Source: Calendula officinalis
Taxonomy: Eukaryota > Streptophyta > Magnoliopsida > Asterales > Asteraceae
DNA length: 64,000 nucleotides
Assembly (NCBI GenBank): GCA_963853835.1
Contig: OY970833.1
Coordinates: forward strand, 16,206,474 to 16,270,473
Reading direction: 5' to 3'
How positions within the stretch are numbered: the first letter of the stretch is position 1; each line of letters opens with the position of its first letter. Both the position numbers and the translations under genes were made by a program. A model generated the notes under the pieces. It was not told the origin of the DNA, did no database searches, and worked only from the letters and a program-made list of their open reading frames with translations. Shown here one piece after another: positions 51,201-63,200 of the stretch.

Positions 51201-52032
51201 CCCGACCCAAAAGTTATGGCCTTTTCAGTAAAGCCCCTATCGATTCTGCTTGTAACTCCTGGATCGTAAGTGGGCTCACGATCCAAAAGATATCAACAGA
51301 AAGCTCAGAACGTAAACTGCAAGAGTGGAGAAGGCACGAGATCATGATTCTATGTCGAAGCAGGTCAAAATCTGACGAGAAGGCTGATGACAGCATCTAC
51401 CAGAAAGTGAATTTATTTTAAAACCCATTTTTAATAATATACAAGTCAAGTAGGCATGAAACGGAGACCCGATCCAAAAGTTACGGCCTTTTCAGTATAG
51501 CCCCTTTCGATTTTGCATGTTACTCCTAGACCGTAACTGGGCTCACGATCCAAAAGATATCAACAGAAAGTTGGGAATGTAAACTACAAAAGTCGGGAAG
51601 TCACGGTATCGTGATTCTGTCCTGAAGCAGGTCAGAATCCGTCGATAAGGCAGATGACAAAATATGCCAGAAAGTGAATTTGTTTTAAAACTCAATTTTA
51701 ATAATTTACAAGTCAAGTACGCCTGAAACGGAGACCCGAGCCAAAAGTTATGGCTTTTTCAGTAAAGCCCCTATCGATTCTGCCTGTAACTCCTATACCA
51801 CAAGTGGGCTCACGATCCCCAAGATATCAACGGAAAGCTCAGAACGTAAACTTCAAGAGTAGAGAAGGCACGGGATCGTTATTCTACGCCGTATCAGGTC
51901 AAAATCTATCGAAAAGACAGATGACCGAATCTGCGAGAAAGTGAATTTATTTTAAAACCCATTTTTAATAATTTACAAGTCAAGTAGGCATGAAACGGAG
52001 ACCCGATCCAAAAGTTATGGCCTTTTCAGTAA
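48247..52032 (+). repeat. 3786-bp tandem satellite block, copy 2
   Basis: Head-to-tail near-identical copy. To its right the sequence changes at ~52056 from TTGTAAATCC to TTGTAACTCCTAGGCC, so the exchange point lies in CGATTCTGCTTGTAA, a stretch shared by both monomer classes. This is among the youngest events in the window. Confidence 0.9.
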
Positions 52033-54597
52033 CGCCCCTTTCGATTCTGCTTGTAACTCCTAGGCCGTAACTGGGCTCACGATCCAAAAGTTATCAACAG
52101 AAAGCTCGGAATGTAAACTACAAAAGTTGGAAAGTCACGGGATCGTTATTTTGTCCTGATGCAGGTCAGAATCCGTCGAGAAGGCAGATGACAGAATATG
52201 CCAGAAAGTTCATTGGTTTTAAAACTCGTTTTTAATAATTTACAACTCAAGTAGGCCTGAAACGGAGTCCCGAGCCAAAAGTTATCACCTTTTTAGTATA
52301 GCCCCTTTCGATTCTGCCTGTAACTCCTAGGCCATATGTAGGCTCTCGATCCACAAGATATCAATGGAAATCTCAGAACGTAACTACAAGAGTCGAGAAG
52401 GCACGGGATCGTGATTCTACGCCGAAGCAGGTCAAAATCTGTCGAGAAGGCAGATGACAGAATCTTCAAGAAAGTGAATTTGTTTTAAAACACGTTTTTA
52501 ATAATTTACAAGTCAAGTAAGCATGAAACAGAGACCAGAGCTAAAAGTTATGGCCTTTTCAGTAGGCACGGGATCGTGATCCATAAGTTATCAACGGAAA
52601 GCTCGGAATGTAAACTACAAAATTCGAGTAGGCACGGGATAGTGATTCTGTCCCGAAGCAGGTCAAAATCCGTCGAGAAGGCATATGACATAATCTGCCA
52701 GAAAGTGAATTTGTTTTAAAACTCGTTTTTAATAATTTACAAGTGAAGTAGGCCTGAAACGGAGACCCGAGCGAAAAGTTATGGCCTTTTTTAGTAAAGC
52801 CCCTTTCGATTCTGCCTGTAACTCCTAGACCGTAAATGGGCTCACGATCCACAAGATATCGACGCAAAGCTCGGAATGTAAACTACAAAAGTCGAGAAGG
52901 CATGGGATCTTGATTCTGTCCCGAAGCAGGTCAAAATCCGTCGAGAAGGCAGATGACAGAATCTGCCAGAAAGTGAATTTGTTTTAAAACTCATTTTTAA
53001 TAATTTACAAGTCAAGTAGGCCTAAAACGGAGACCCGAGCAAAAAGTTCCGGCCTTTTCAGTTAAACCCCTTTCGATTCCGCTTGTAACTCCTAGACCGT
53101 AAGTTGGCTCACGATCCACAAGATATCAACGGAAAGCTCAGTACATAAACTACAAGAGTTGAGAAGGCATGGGATCGTGATTCTATATCGAAGCAGGTCA
53201 AAGTCCGTCGAGATAGCAGATTAAAGAATCTGCCAGAAAGTGAATTTGTTTTAAAACCCTTTTTTAGTAATTTACAAGTCAAGTAGGCATAAAACGGTGA
53301 CCCGATCCAAAAGTTATGGCCTTTTCAGTAAAGCCCCTTTCGATTCTGCTTGTAAATCCTAGACCGTAACCGGACTCACGATCCAAAAGATATCAACAAA
53401 AAGCTCGGAATGTATACTACAAAAGACTGGAAGGCACGGGATCGTGATTCTGTCCTGAAGTATGTCAAAATCCGTCGAGAAGGCAGATGACAGAATCTGC
53501 CAGAAAGTGAATTTGTTTTAAAACTCGTTTTTAATAATTTACAAGTCAAGTAGGCCTGAAACGGAGACCAGAACCAAAAATTATCGCCTTTTCAGTAAAG
53601 CCCCTTTCGATTCTGTCAGTAACTCCTAGACCATAAGTGGGCTCACGATCCACCAGATATCAACGGAAAATTCACAATGTAAATTACAAGAGTCGAGAAC
53701 GCACGGGATCGTGATTCTACGCCGAAGCAGGTCAAAATCCGTCGAGAAGGTAGATGACAGAATCTACCAGAAAGTGAATTTGTTTTAAGACTCGTTTTTA
53801 AAAATTTACAAGTCAAGTAGGCCTGAAACGGAGACACGAGCCAAAAGTTATGGCATTTTCAGTAAAGCCCCTTTCGATTATACCTGTAACTCCTAGACCG
53901 TAATTGGGCTCACAATCTACAAGATATTAACGGAAAGCTTGGAATGTAAACTACAAAAGTCGAGAAGGCACGGGATCGTGATTCTGTCCCGAAGCAGGTC
54001 AAAATTCATCGAGAAGGCAGATGACAGAATATTCCAGAAAGTGAATTTGTTTTAAAACTCGTTTTTAATAATTTACAAGTCAAGTAGGTCTGAAATGGAG
54101 ACCCGAGCCAAACTTTATGGCCTTTTCAATAAAGCCCCTATCGATTCTACTTGTAACTCCTAGACCATAAGTGGGCTCACGATCCACAAGAAGGCACGGG
54201 ATCCTGGCAGGTTAAAATAGGACGAGAAGGCAGATGACAAAATCTGCCAGAAAGTGAATTTATTTTAAATCCCGTTTTTAATAATTTTCAAGTCAAGTAG
54301 GCATGAAATAGGGACCCGATCGAAAAGTTATGGCCTTTTCAGTAAAGCCCCTTTCAATTTTGCTTGTAACTCGTAGACCGTAACTGGGCTCACGATCTAA
54401 AAGATATCAACGGAAAGCTCGGAATGTAAACTTCAAAAGATGGGAAGGCACGGGATCGTGATTCTGTCCTGAAGCAGGTCAAAATCCATCGAGAAGGCAG
54501 ATGACAAAATCTACCAGAAAGTGAATTTGTTTTAAAACTCGTTTTTAATAATTTACAAGTTAAGTAGGCCTGAAACGGAGACCAGAGCCAAAAGTTA
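52033..54597 (+). repeat. Satellite, domain C continued
   Basis: Carries monomers closely related to those at ~39-44 kb. The shortened unit CAGTAGGCACGGGATCGTGATCC at ~52560 matches the one at 41832, and the GGCAGGTTAAAATAGG unit is at ~54205. It ends at a deletion scar (GTTATCGATGGAAAGTTC) near 54598. No gene. Confidence 0.87.
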
Positions 54598-57148
54598 TCG
54601 ATGGAAAGTTCAGAACGTAACTACAAGAGTCGAGAAGGCACGGGATCGTGATTCTACGCCGAAGCAGGTCAAAATCCGTCGAGAAGGCAGATGACAGAAT
54701 CTTCCAGAAAGTGAATTCATTTTAAAACTCATTTTTAATAATTTACAAGTCAAGTAGGCCTGAAACGGAGACCCGGGCTAAAAGTTAAGGCCTTTTCAGT
54801 AAATCCGCTTTCGATTCTACCTGTAACTCCTAGACCATAACTGGGCTCACGATCCCCAAGTTATCAACGTAAAGCTCGGAATGTAAACTACAAAATTCGA
54901 GTAGGCACGGGATCGTGATTCTTTTCCGAAGCATGTCAAAATCCGTCGAGAAGGTATATGACAGAATCTGCCAGAAAGTGAATTTGTTTAAAAACTCGTT
55001 TTTAATGATTAACAAGTCAAGTAGGCCTGAAACGGAGACCCGAGCCAAAAGTTTTGGCCTTTTTAGTAAAGCCCATTTCGATTCTGCCTGTAACTTCTAG
55101 ACCGTAAATGGGCTCACGATCCACAAGATATCAACAGAAAGTTCGGAATGTAAACTACAAAAGTCAAGAAGGGACGGGATCGTGATTCTATCCCGAAGCA
55201 GGTCAAAATCCGTCGAGAAGGCAGATGACAGAATTCTGCCAGAAATAAATTTGTTTTAAAACTCGTTTTTAATAATTTACAAGTCAAGTAGGCCTGAAAC
55301 GGAGACCCGAGCCAAACGTTATGGCCTTTTCAGTAAATCCCCTGTCTATTCTGCGTTTAACTCCTAGACCGTAAGTGGGCTCATGATCCACTAGATATGA
55401 ACGGAAAGCTCAGAACGTAAAATACAAGAGTCGTGAAGGCACAGGATCGTGATTCTACGTCGAAGCATCTCAAAATACGACGAGAAGGCAGATGACAGAA
55501 TCTGCCAAAAAGTGAATTTATTTTAAAACCCGTTTTTAATAATTTACAAGTCAAGTAGGCATGAAATGGAGACTAGAAGAAAAAGTTATCGCCTTTTCAG
55601 TAAAGCCCCTTTCGATTCTGCCTGTAACTCCTAGACCGTAATTGGGCTAACGATCCACAAGATATCAACGGAAAGCTCGGAAAGTAAACTACAAAAGTCG
55701 AGAAGGCACGGGATCATGATTCTGTCCTGAAGAAAGATCAAAATCCGTCGAGAAGGCAGATGACAACATCTGCCAGAAAGTGAATCTGTTTTAAAACTCG
55801 TTTTTAATAATTTACAAGTCAAGTAGGCCTGAAACGGAGACCCGAGCCAAAAGCTATGGCTTTTTCAGTAAAGCCCCTTTCGATTCTGCCTGTAACTCCT
55901 AGACCGTAATTGGGCTAACGATCCACAAGATATCAATGGAAAGCTCGGAAAGTAAACTACAAAAGTCGAGAAGCACGGGATCGTGATTCTGTCCCGAAGA
56001 AAGATCAAAATCCGTCGAGAAGGCAGATGACAACATCTGCCAGAAAGTGAATCTGTTTTAAAACTCGTTTTTAATAATTTACAAGTCAAGTAGGCCTGAA
56101 ACGGAGACCCGAGCCAAAAGTTATGGCCTTTTCAGTAAATCCCCTTTCGATTCTTCTTGTAACTCCTAGAACGTAAGTGGGCTCATGATCCAAAAGATAT
56201 CAACGGAAAGCTCAGAATGTAAACTACCAGAGTCGAGAAGACACAGGATTATGATTCTATGTCGAAGCAGGTCAAAATCCGACGAGAAGGCAGATGATAG
56301 AATCTGCTAGAAAGTGAATTTGTTTTAAAACTCGTTTTTAATAATTAACAAGTCAAGTAGGCCTGAAACGGAGACCCGAGCCAAAAGTTTTGGCCTTTTT
56401 AGTAAAGCCCATTTCGATTCTGCCTGTAACTTCTAGACCGTAAATGGGCTCACGATCCACAAGATATCAACAGAAAGTTCGGAATGTAAACTACAAAAGT
56501 CAAGAAGGGACAGGATCGTGATTCTATCCCGAAGCAGGTCAAAATCCGTCGAGAAGGCAGATGACAGAATCTGCCAGAAATAAATTTGTTTTAAAACTCG
56601 TTTTTAATAATTTACAAGTCAATTAGGCCTGAAACGGAGACCCGAGCCAAACGTTATGGCGTTTTTAGTAAATCCCCTGTCGATTCTGCTTGTAACTCCT
56701 AGACCGTAAGTGGGCTCATGATCCACTAGATATGAACGGAAAGCTCAGAACGTAAAATACAAGAGTCGAGAAGGCACGGGATCGTGATTCTACGTCGAAG
56801 CATGTCAAAATACGACGATAAGGCAGATGACAGAATCTGCCAGAAAGTGAATTTATTTTAAAACCTGTTTTTGATAATTTACAAGTCAAGTAGGCATGAA
56901 ATGGAGACTAGAGGCAAAAGTTATCGCCTTTTCAGTAAAGCCCCTTTCGATTCTGCCTGTAACTCCTAGACCATAACTGGGCTCACGATCCACCAGATAT
57001 CAATGGAAAGTTCAGAACGTAAACTACAAGAGTCGAGAAGGCACGGGATCGTGATTCTACGCCGAAGCAGGTCAAAATCCGTCGAGAAGGCAGATAACAG
57101 AATCTGCCAGAAAGTGAATTTGTTTTAAAACTCATTTTTAATAATTTA
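54598..57148 (+). repeat. Satellite domain D, five-monomer block
   Basis: The landmark AACAAGTCAAGTAGGCCTG recurs at 55011 and 56347 (offset 1336), and CCAAACGTTATGGC at ~55313 and 56648 (offset 1335). Two adjacent nearly identical monomers with GAAGAAAGATCAAAATCC and ACAACATCTGCC lie at ~55631-56089. No gene. Confidence 0.85.
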
Positions 57149-57204
57149 ACTCGTCGAGAGGGGTTTTTGATCTAGTCTGATGCTTACAGGACATAGAATC
57201 ACGT
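57149..57204. other. Non-canonical 56-nt tract with an inverted satellite fragment
   Basis: Replaces nine bases of the sister copy (58531-58539), a net gain of 47 bases. Landmark offsets to the sister copy drop from 1382 before it to 1335 after it. It starts with CTCGTCGAGAGG (satellite-like, direct orientation). The middle is not recognisable satellite. It ends with GACATAGAATCACG (57190-57203), the exact reverse complement of the satellite CGTGATTCTATGTC. Confidence 0.8.
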
Positions 57205-60200
57205 TAGGCCTGAAACGGAGACCCGAGCCAAAAAGTCATGGCCTTTTTAGTAAAGCCGCTTTCGATACTGCCTGTAACTCCTAGTCAATAACTGGGCTCA
57301 CGATCCACAAGTTATCAACGGAAAGCTCGGAATGTAAACTACAAAATTCGAGCAGGCACGGGATCGTGGTTCCGTCCCGAAGCAGGTCAAAATCCGTCGA
57401 GAAGGCATATGACAGAATCTGCCAGAAAATGAATTTGTTTTAAAACTCGTTTTTAATAATTTACAAGTCAAGTAGGCCTGAAATGGAGACCCGAGCCAAA
57501 AGTTTTGGCCTTTTCAGTAAAGACCAATTCGATTCTGCCTGTAACTCCTAGACCGTCAATGGGCTCACGATCCACAAGATATCAACGGAAAGCTCGGAAT
57601 GAAAAATACAAAAGTCGAGAAGGCATGGGATCGTGATTCAGGCCCGAAGCAGGTCAAAATCCGTCGAAAAGGCAGATGACAGAATCTGCCAGAAAGTGAA
57701 TTTTTTTGAAAACTCATTTTTAATAATTTACAAGTCAAGTAGGCCTGAAACGGAGACCCGAGCCAAAAGCTATGGCTTTTTCAGTAAAGCCCCTTTCGAT
57801 TCTGCCTGTAACTCCTAGACCGTAATTGGGCTAACGATCCACAAGATATCAACGGAAAGCTCGGAAAGTAAACTACAATAGTCGAGAAGGCACGGGATCG
57901 TGATTCTGTCCCGAAGCAGGTCAAAATCCGTCGAGAAGGCAGATGACAGAATCTGCTAGAAATAAATTTGTTTTAAAACTCGTTTTTAATAATTTACAAG
58001 TCAAGTAGGCCTGAAACGGAGACCCGAGCCAAACGTTATGGCCTTTTCAGTAAATCCCGTGTCGATTCTGCTTGTAACTCCTAGACCGTAAGTCGGCTCA
58101 TGATCCACTAGATATGAACGGAAAGCTCAGAACGTAAAATACAAGAGTCGAGAAGGCACGGGATCGTGATTCTACGTCGAAGCATGTCAAAATACGACGA
58201 GAAGGCAGATGACAGAATCTGCCAGAAAGTGAATTTATTTTAAAACCCGTTTTTAATAATTTACAAGTCAAGTAGGCACGAATTGGAGACTAGAGGCAAA
58301 AGTTATCGCCTTTTCAGTAAAGCCCCTTTCGATTCTGCCTGTAACTCCTAGACCATAACTGGGCTCACGATCCACCAGATATCAATGGAAAGTTCAGAAC
58401 GTAAACTACAAGAGTCGAGATGGCACGGGATCGTGATTCTACGCCGAAGCGGGTCAAAATCCGTCGAGAAGGCAGATAACAGAATCTGCAAGAAAGTGAA
58501 TTTGTTTTAAAACTCATTTTTAATAATTTACAACTCAAGTAGGCCTGAAACGGAGACCCGAGCCAAAAAGTTATGGCCTTTTTAGTAAAGCCGCTTTCGA
58601 TTCTGCCTGTAACTCCTAGTCAATAACTGGGCTCACGATCCACAAGTTATCAACGGAAAGCTCGGAATGTAAACTACAAAATTCGAGCAGGCACGGGATC
58701 GTGGTTCTGTCCCGAAGCAGGTCAAAATCCGTCGAGAAGGCATATGACAGAATCTGCCAGAAAGTGAATTTGTTTTAAAACTCATTTTTAATAATTTACA
58801 AGTCAAGTAGGCCTGAAATGGAGACCCGAGCCAAAAGTTTTGGCCTTTTCAGTAAAGCCCAATTCGATTCTGCCTGTAACTCCTAGACCGTCAATGGGCT
58901 CACGATCCACAAGATATCAACGGAAAGCTCGGAATGAAAACTACAAAAGTCGAGAAGGCATGTGATCGTGATTCTGTACCGAATCAGGTAAAAATCCGTC
59001 GAGAAGGTAGATGACAGAATCTGCCAGAAAGTAAATTTGTTTTAGAACTCATTTTTAATAATTTACAAGTCAAATAGGCCTGAAACGGAGACCCGAGCCA
59101 AAATTTATGGCCTTTTCAGTAAAGCCCTTTTCGATTCTGTCTGTTACTCCTAGACCGTAATTGGGCTCACGATCCACAACATATCAACAGAAAGTTAAGA
59201 ATGTAAACTACAAAAGATGAGAAGACACGGGATCGTGATTCAGGCCCGAAGCAGGTCAAAATCCGTCGAAAAGGCAGATGACAGAATCTGCCAGAAAGTG
59301 AATTTTTTTGAAAACTCATTTTTAATAATTTACAAGTCAAGTAGGCCTGAAACGGAGACCCGAGCCAAAAGCTATGGCTTTTTCAGTAAAGCCCCTTTCG
59401 ATTCTGCCTGTAACTTCTAGACCGTAATTGGGCTAACGATCCACAAGATATCAACGGAAAGCTCGGAAAGTAAACTACAAAAGTCGAGAAGGCACGGGAT
59501 CGTGATTCTGTCCTGAAGAAAGATCAAAATCCGTCGAGAAGGCAGATGACAACATCTGCCAGAAAGTGAATCTGTTTTAAAACTCGTTTTTAATAATTTA
59601 CAAGTCAAGTAGGCCTGAAACGGAGACCCGAGCCAAACGTTATGGCCTTTTTAGTAAATCCCCTTTCGATTCTTCTTGTAACTCATAGAACGTAAGTGGG
59701 CTCATGATCCAAAAGATATCAACGGAAAGCTCAGAACGTAAACTACAAGAGTCGAGAAGACACAGGATTATGATTCTACGTCGAAGCAGGTCAAAATCCG
59801 ACGAGAAGGCAGATGATAGAATCTGCTAGAAAGTGAATTTGTTTTAAAACTCGTTTTTAATAATTTACAAGTCAAGTAGGCCTGAAACAGAGACCCGAGC
59901 CAAAAGTTATGGCCTTTTCAGTCAAGCCCCTATCGATTCTGCTTGTAACTCCTAGACCGTAAGTGGGCTCATGATCCACAAGATATCAATGGAAAGCTCA
60001 AAACGTACACTTCAAGTGTCGAGAAGGCACGGGATCGTTATTCAATGTCGAAGCAGGTTAAAATCCGACGAGAAGGCAGATGACAGAATCTGCCAGAAAG
60101 TGAATTGATTTTAAGACCCGTTTTTAATAATTACAAGTCAAGTAGGCATGAAATGGAGACCCGATCAAAAAGGTGTGGCCTTTTCAATAAACCCCCATTC

Positions 60201-63200
60201 GATTTTCCCCGTAACTCCTAGACCGTAACTGGGCTCACGATCCAAAAGATATCAACAGAAAGCTCGGAATGTAAACTACAAAAGTCGGGAAGTCACGAGA
60301 TCGTGATTCTTTCCTGAAGCACGTCAGAATCCATCGAGAAGGCAGATGATTGAATATGCCAGAAAGTGAATTTGTTTTAAAACTCGTTTTTAATAATTTA
60401 AAGGTCCAGTAGGCCTGAAACGGAGACCCGAGCCAAAAGTTTTCGCCTTTTTAGTAAAGCCACTTTCGATTCTGCATGTAACTCCTAGACCATAAGTGGG
60501 CTCACGATCCACAAGATATCAACAGAAAGCTCAGAACGTAAACCACAAGAGTCGAGAAGGCACATGATCGTGATTCTACGCCGAAGCAGGTCAAAATCCA
60601 TCGAGAAGGCAGATGGCAGAATCTGCCAGAAAGTGATTTTTTTAAACCCGTTTTTAATAATTTACAAGTCAAGTAAGTATGAAACGGAGACCCGGGTCAA
60701 AAGTTATGGCCCTTTCAGTAAAGCCGCTTTCGATTCTGCCTGTAACTCGTAGACCATAACTGGGCTCACGATCCACAAGATATCAACGAAAGCTCGAAAT
60801 GTAAACTACAAAAGTTGAGAAGGCACGGGATCGTGATTCAGGCCCGAAGCAGGTCAAAATCCGTCGAAAAGGCAGATGACAGAATCTGCCAGAAAGTGAA
60901 TTTTTTTGAAAACTCATTTTTAATAATTTACAAGTCAAATAGGCCTGAAACGGAGACCCGAGCCAAAATCTATGGCTTTTTCAGTAAAGCCCCTTTCGAT
61001 TCTGCCTGTAACTCCTAGACCGTAATTGGCTAACGATCCACAAGATATCAACGGAAAGCTCGGAAAGTAAACTACAAAAGTCGAGAAGGCACGGGAACGT
61101 GATTCTGTCCCAAAGAAAGATCAAAATCCGTCGAGAAGGCAGATGACAACATCTGCCAGAAAGTGAATCTGTTTTAAAACTCGTTTTTAATAATTTACAA
61201 GTCAAGTAGGCTTGAAACGGAGACCCGAGCCAAAAGTTATGGCCTTTTCAGTAAATTCCCTTTCGATTCTTCTTGTAACTCCTAGAACGTAAGTGGGCTC
61301 ATGATCCGAAAGATATCAACGGAAAGCTCAGAACGTAAACTACCAGAGTCGAGAAGACACATGATTATGATTCTATGTCGAAGCAGGTCAAAATCCGACG
61401 AGAAGGCAGATGATAGAATCTGCCAGAAAGTGAATTTGTTTTAAAACCCACTTTTTATAATTTACAAGTCAAGTAGGCATCAAAACGGAGACCCGATCCA
61501 AAAATTATGACCTTTTCAGTAAAGCCCCTTTCGACCTGCCTGTAACTCCTAGACCGTAACTGGGCTCACGATCCAAAAGATATCACCAGAAAGCTCGGAA
61601 TGTAAACTACGAAAGTCGGGAAGGCATGGGATCGTGATTCTGTCCTGAACCAGGTCAAAATCCGTCGAGAAGGCAGATGACAAAATCTGCCAGAAAGTGA
61701 ATTTGTTTTAAAACTCTTTTTTAATAATTTACAAGTCAAGTAGGCCTGAAACGGAGACCCGAGCAAAAAGTTAACAGCTTTTCAGTAAAGCTCCTTTCTA
61801 TTCTGCCTGTAACTCCAAGACCATAAGTGGGCTCACGATCCACAAGATATCAACGAAAGTCTCAGAACGTAAACTACAAGAGTCGAGAAGGCACGGGATC
61901 TTGATTCTATGCTGAAGCAGGTCAAAATCCGTCGAGAAGATATGTGACAGAATCTGCCAGAAAGTGAGTTTGTCATAACTTTTTTTTAATAATTTACAAG
62001 TCATGTAGGCCTGAAACGGGGACCCGAGCAAAAAGTTATGGCCTTTTCAGTAAAGCCCCTTTCGATTCTGCCTGCAACTTGTAGACCGTAATTGGGCTCA
62101 CGATCCACAAGATATCAACAAAAGCTCGTAATGTAAACTACAAAAGTCGAGAAGGCACGGGATCGTGATTCTGTCCCGAAGCAGGTCAAAATCCATCGAG
62201 AAGGCAGATGACAGAATCTACCAGAAAGTGAATTTGTTTTAAAACTCGTTTTAATAACTTACAAGTCAAGTAGGCCTGAAACGGAGAACCGAGCCAAAAG
62301 TTATGAGCTCACGATATCAACGGAAAGCTCAGAACGTAAACTACAAGAGTCGAGAAGGCACGAGATCGTGATTCTATGTCGAAGCAGATGAAAATCCGAC
62401 GAGAAGGCAGTACACAGAATATGACAGAAAGTGAATTTATTTTAAAGCCTATTTTTATTAATTTACAAGTCCAGTAGGCATGAAATGGAGACCCGATCGA
62501 AAAGTTATGGCCTTTTCAGTAAAGCCCCTAATGATTCTGCATGTAACTCCTAGACCGTAACTGGGCTCACGATCCACAAGATATCAACGGAAACCTCGGA
62601 ATGTAATCTATAAAAGTTGAGAAGGCACGGGATCGTAATTCTGTCCCGGAGCAAGTCAAAATCCGTCGAGAAGGCAGATGACAGAATTTGCAAAAAAGTA
62701 AATTTGTTTTAAAACTCGTTTTTAATAATTTACAAGTCAAGTAGGGCTAAAACGGAGACCCGAGCCAAAAGTTATGGCCTTTTCAGTAAAGCCCCTTTCG
62801 ATTCTTCTGTAACTCCTAGACCGTGAATGGGCTCACAATCCACAAGATATCAACGGAATGCTCAGAACGTAAACTACAAGAGTCGAGAAGGCACGGGACC
62901 GTGATTCTACGCTGAAGCAGGTCAAAATCCGTCGAGAAGGCAGATGTCAGAATCTGCCAGAAGGTGAATTTGTTTTAAAACCCGTTTTTAATAATTTACA
63001 TGTCAAGTAGGCATGAAACGGAGACCCGAGCCCAAAGTTATGGCCTTTTCAGTAAAGCCCCTTTCGATTCTGCCGGTAACTCTTAGACCGTAACTGGGCT
63101 CATGATCGATAACATATCAACGAAAAGCTCGGAATGTAAACTACAAAAGTCGAGAAGGCACGGGATCGTGATTCTGTCCTGAAGCAGGTCAAAATCCGTC

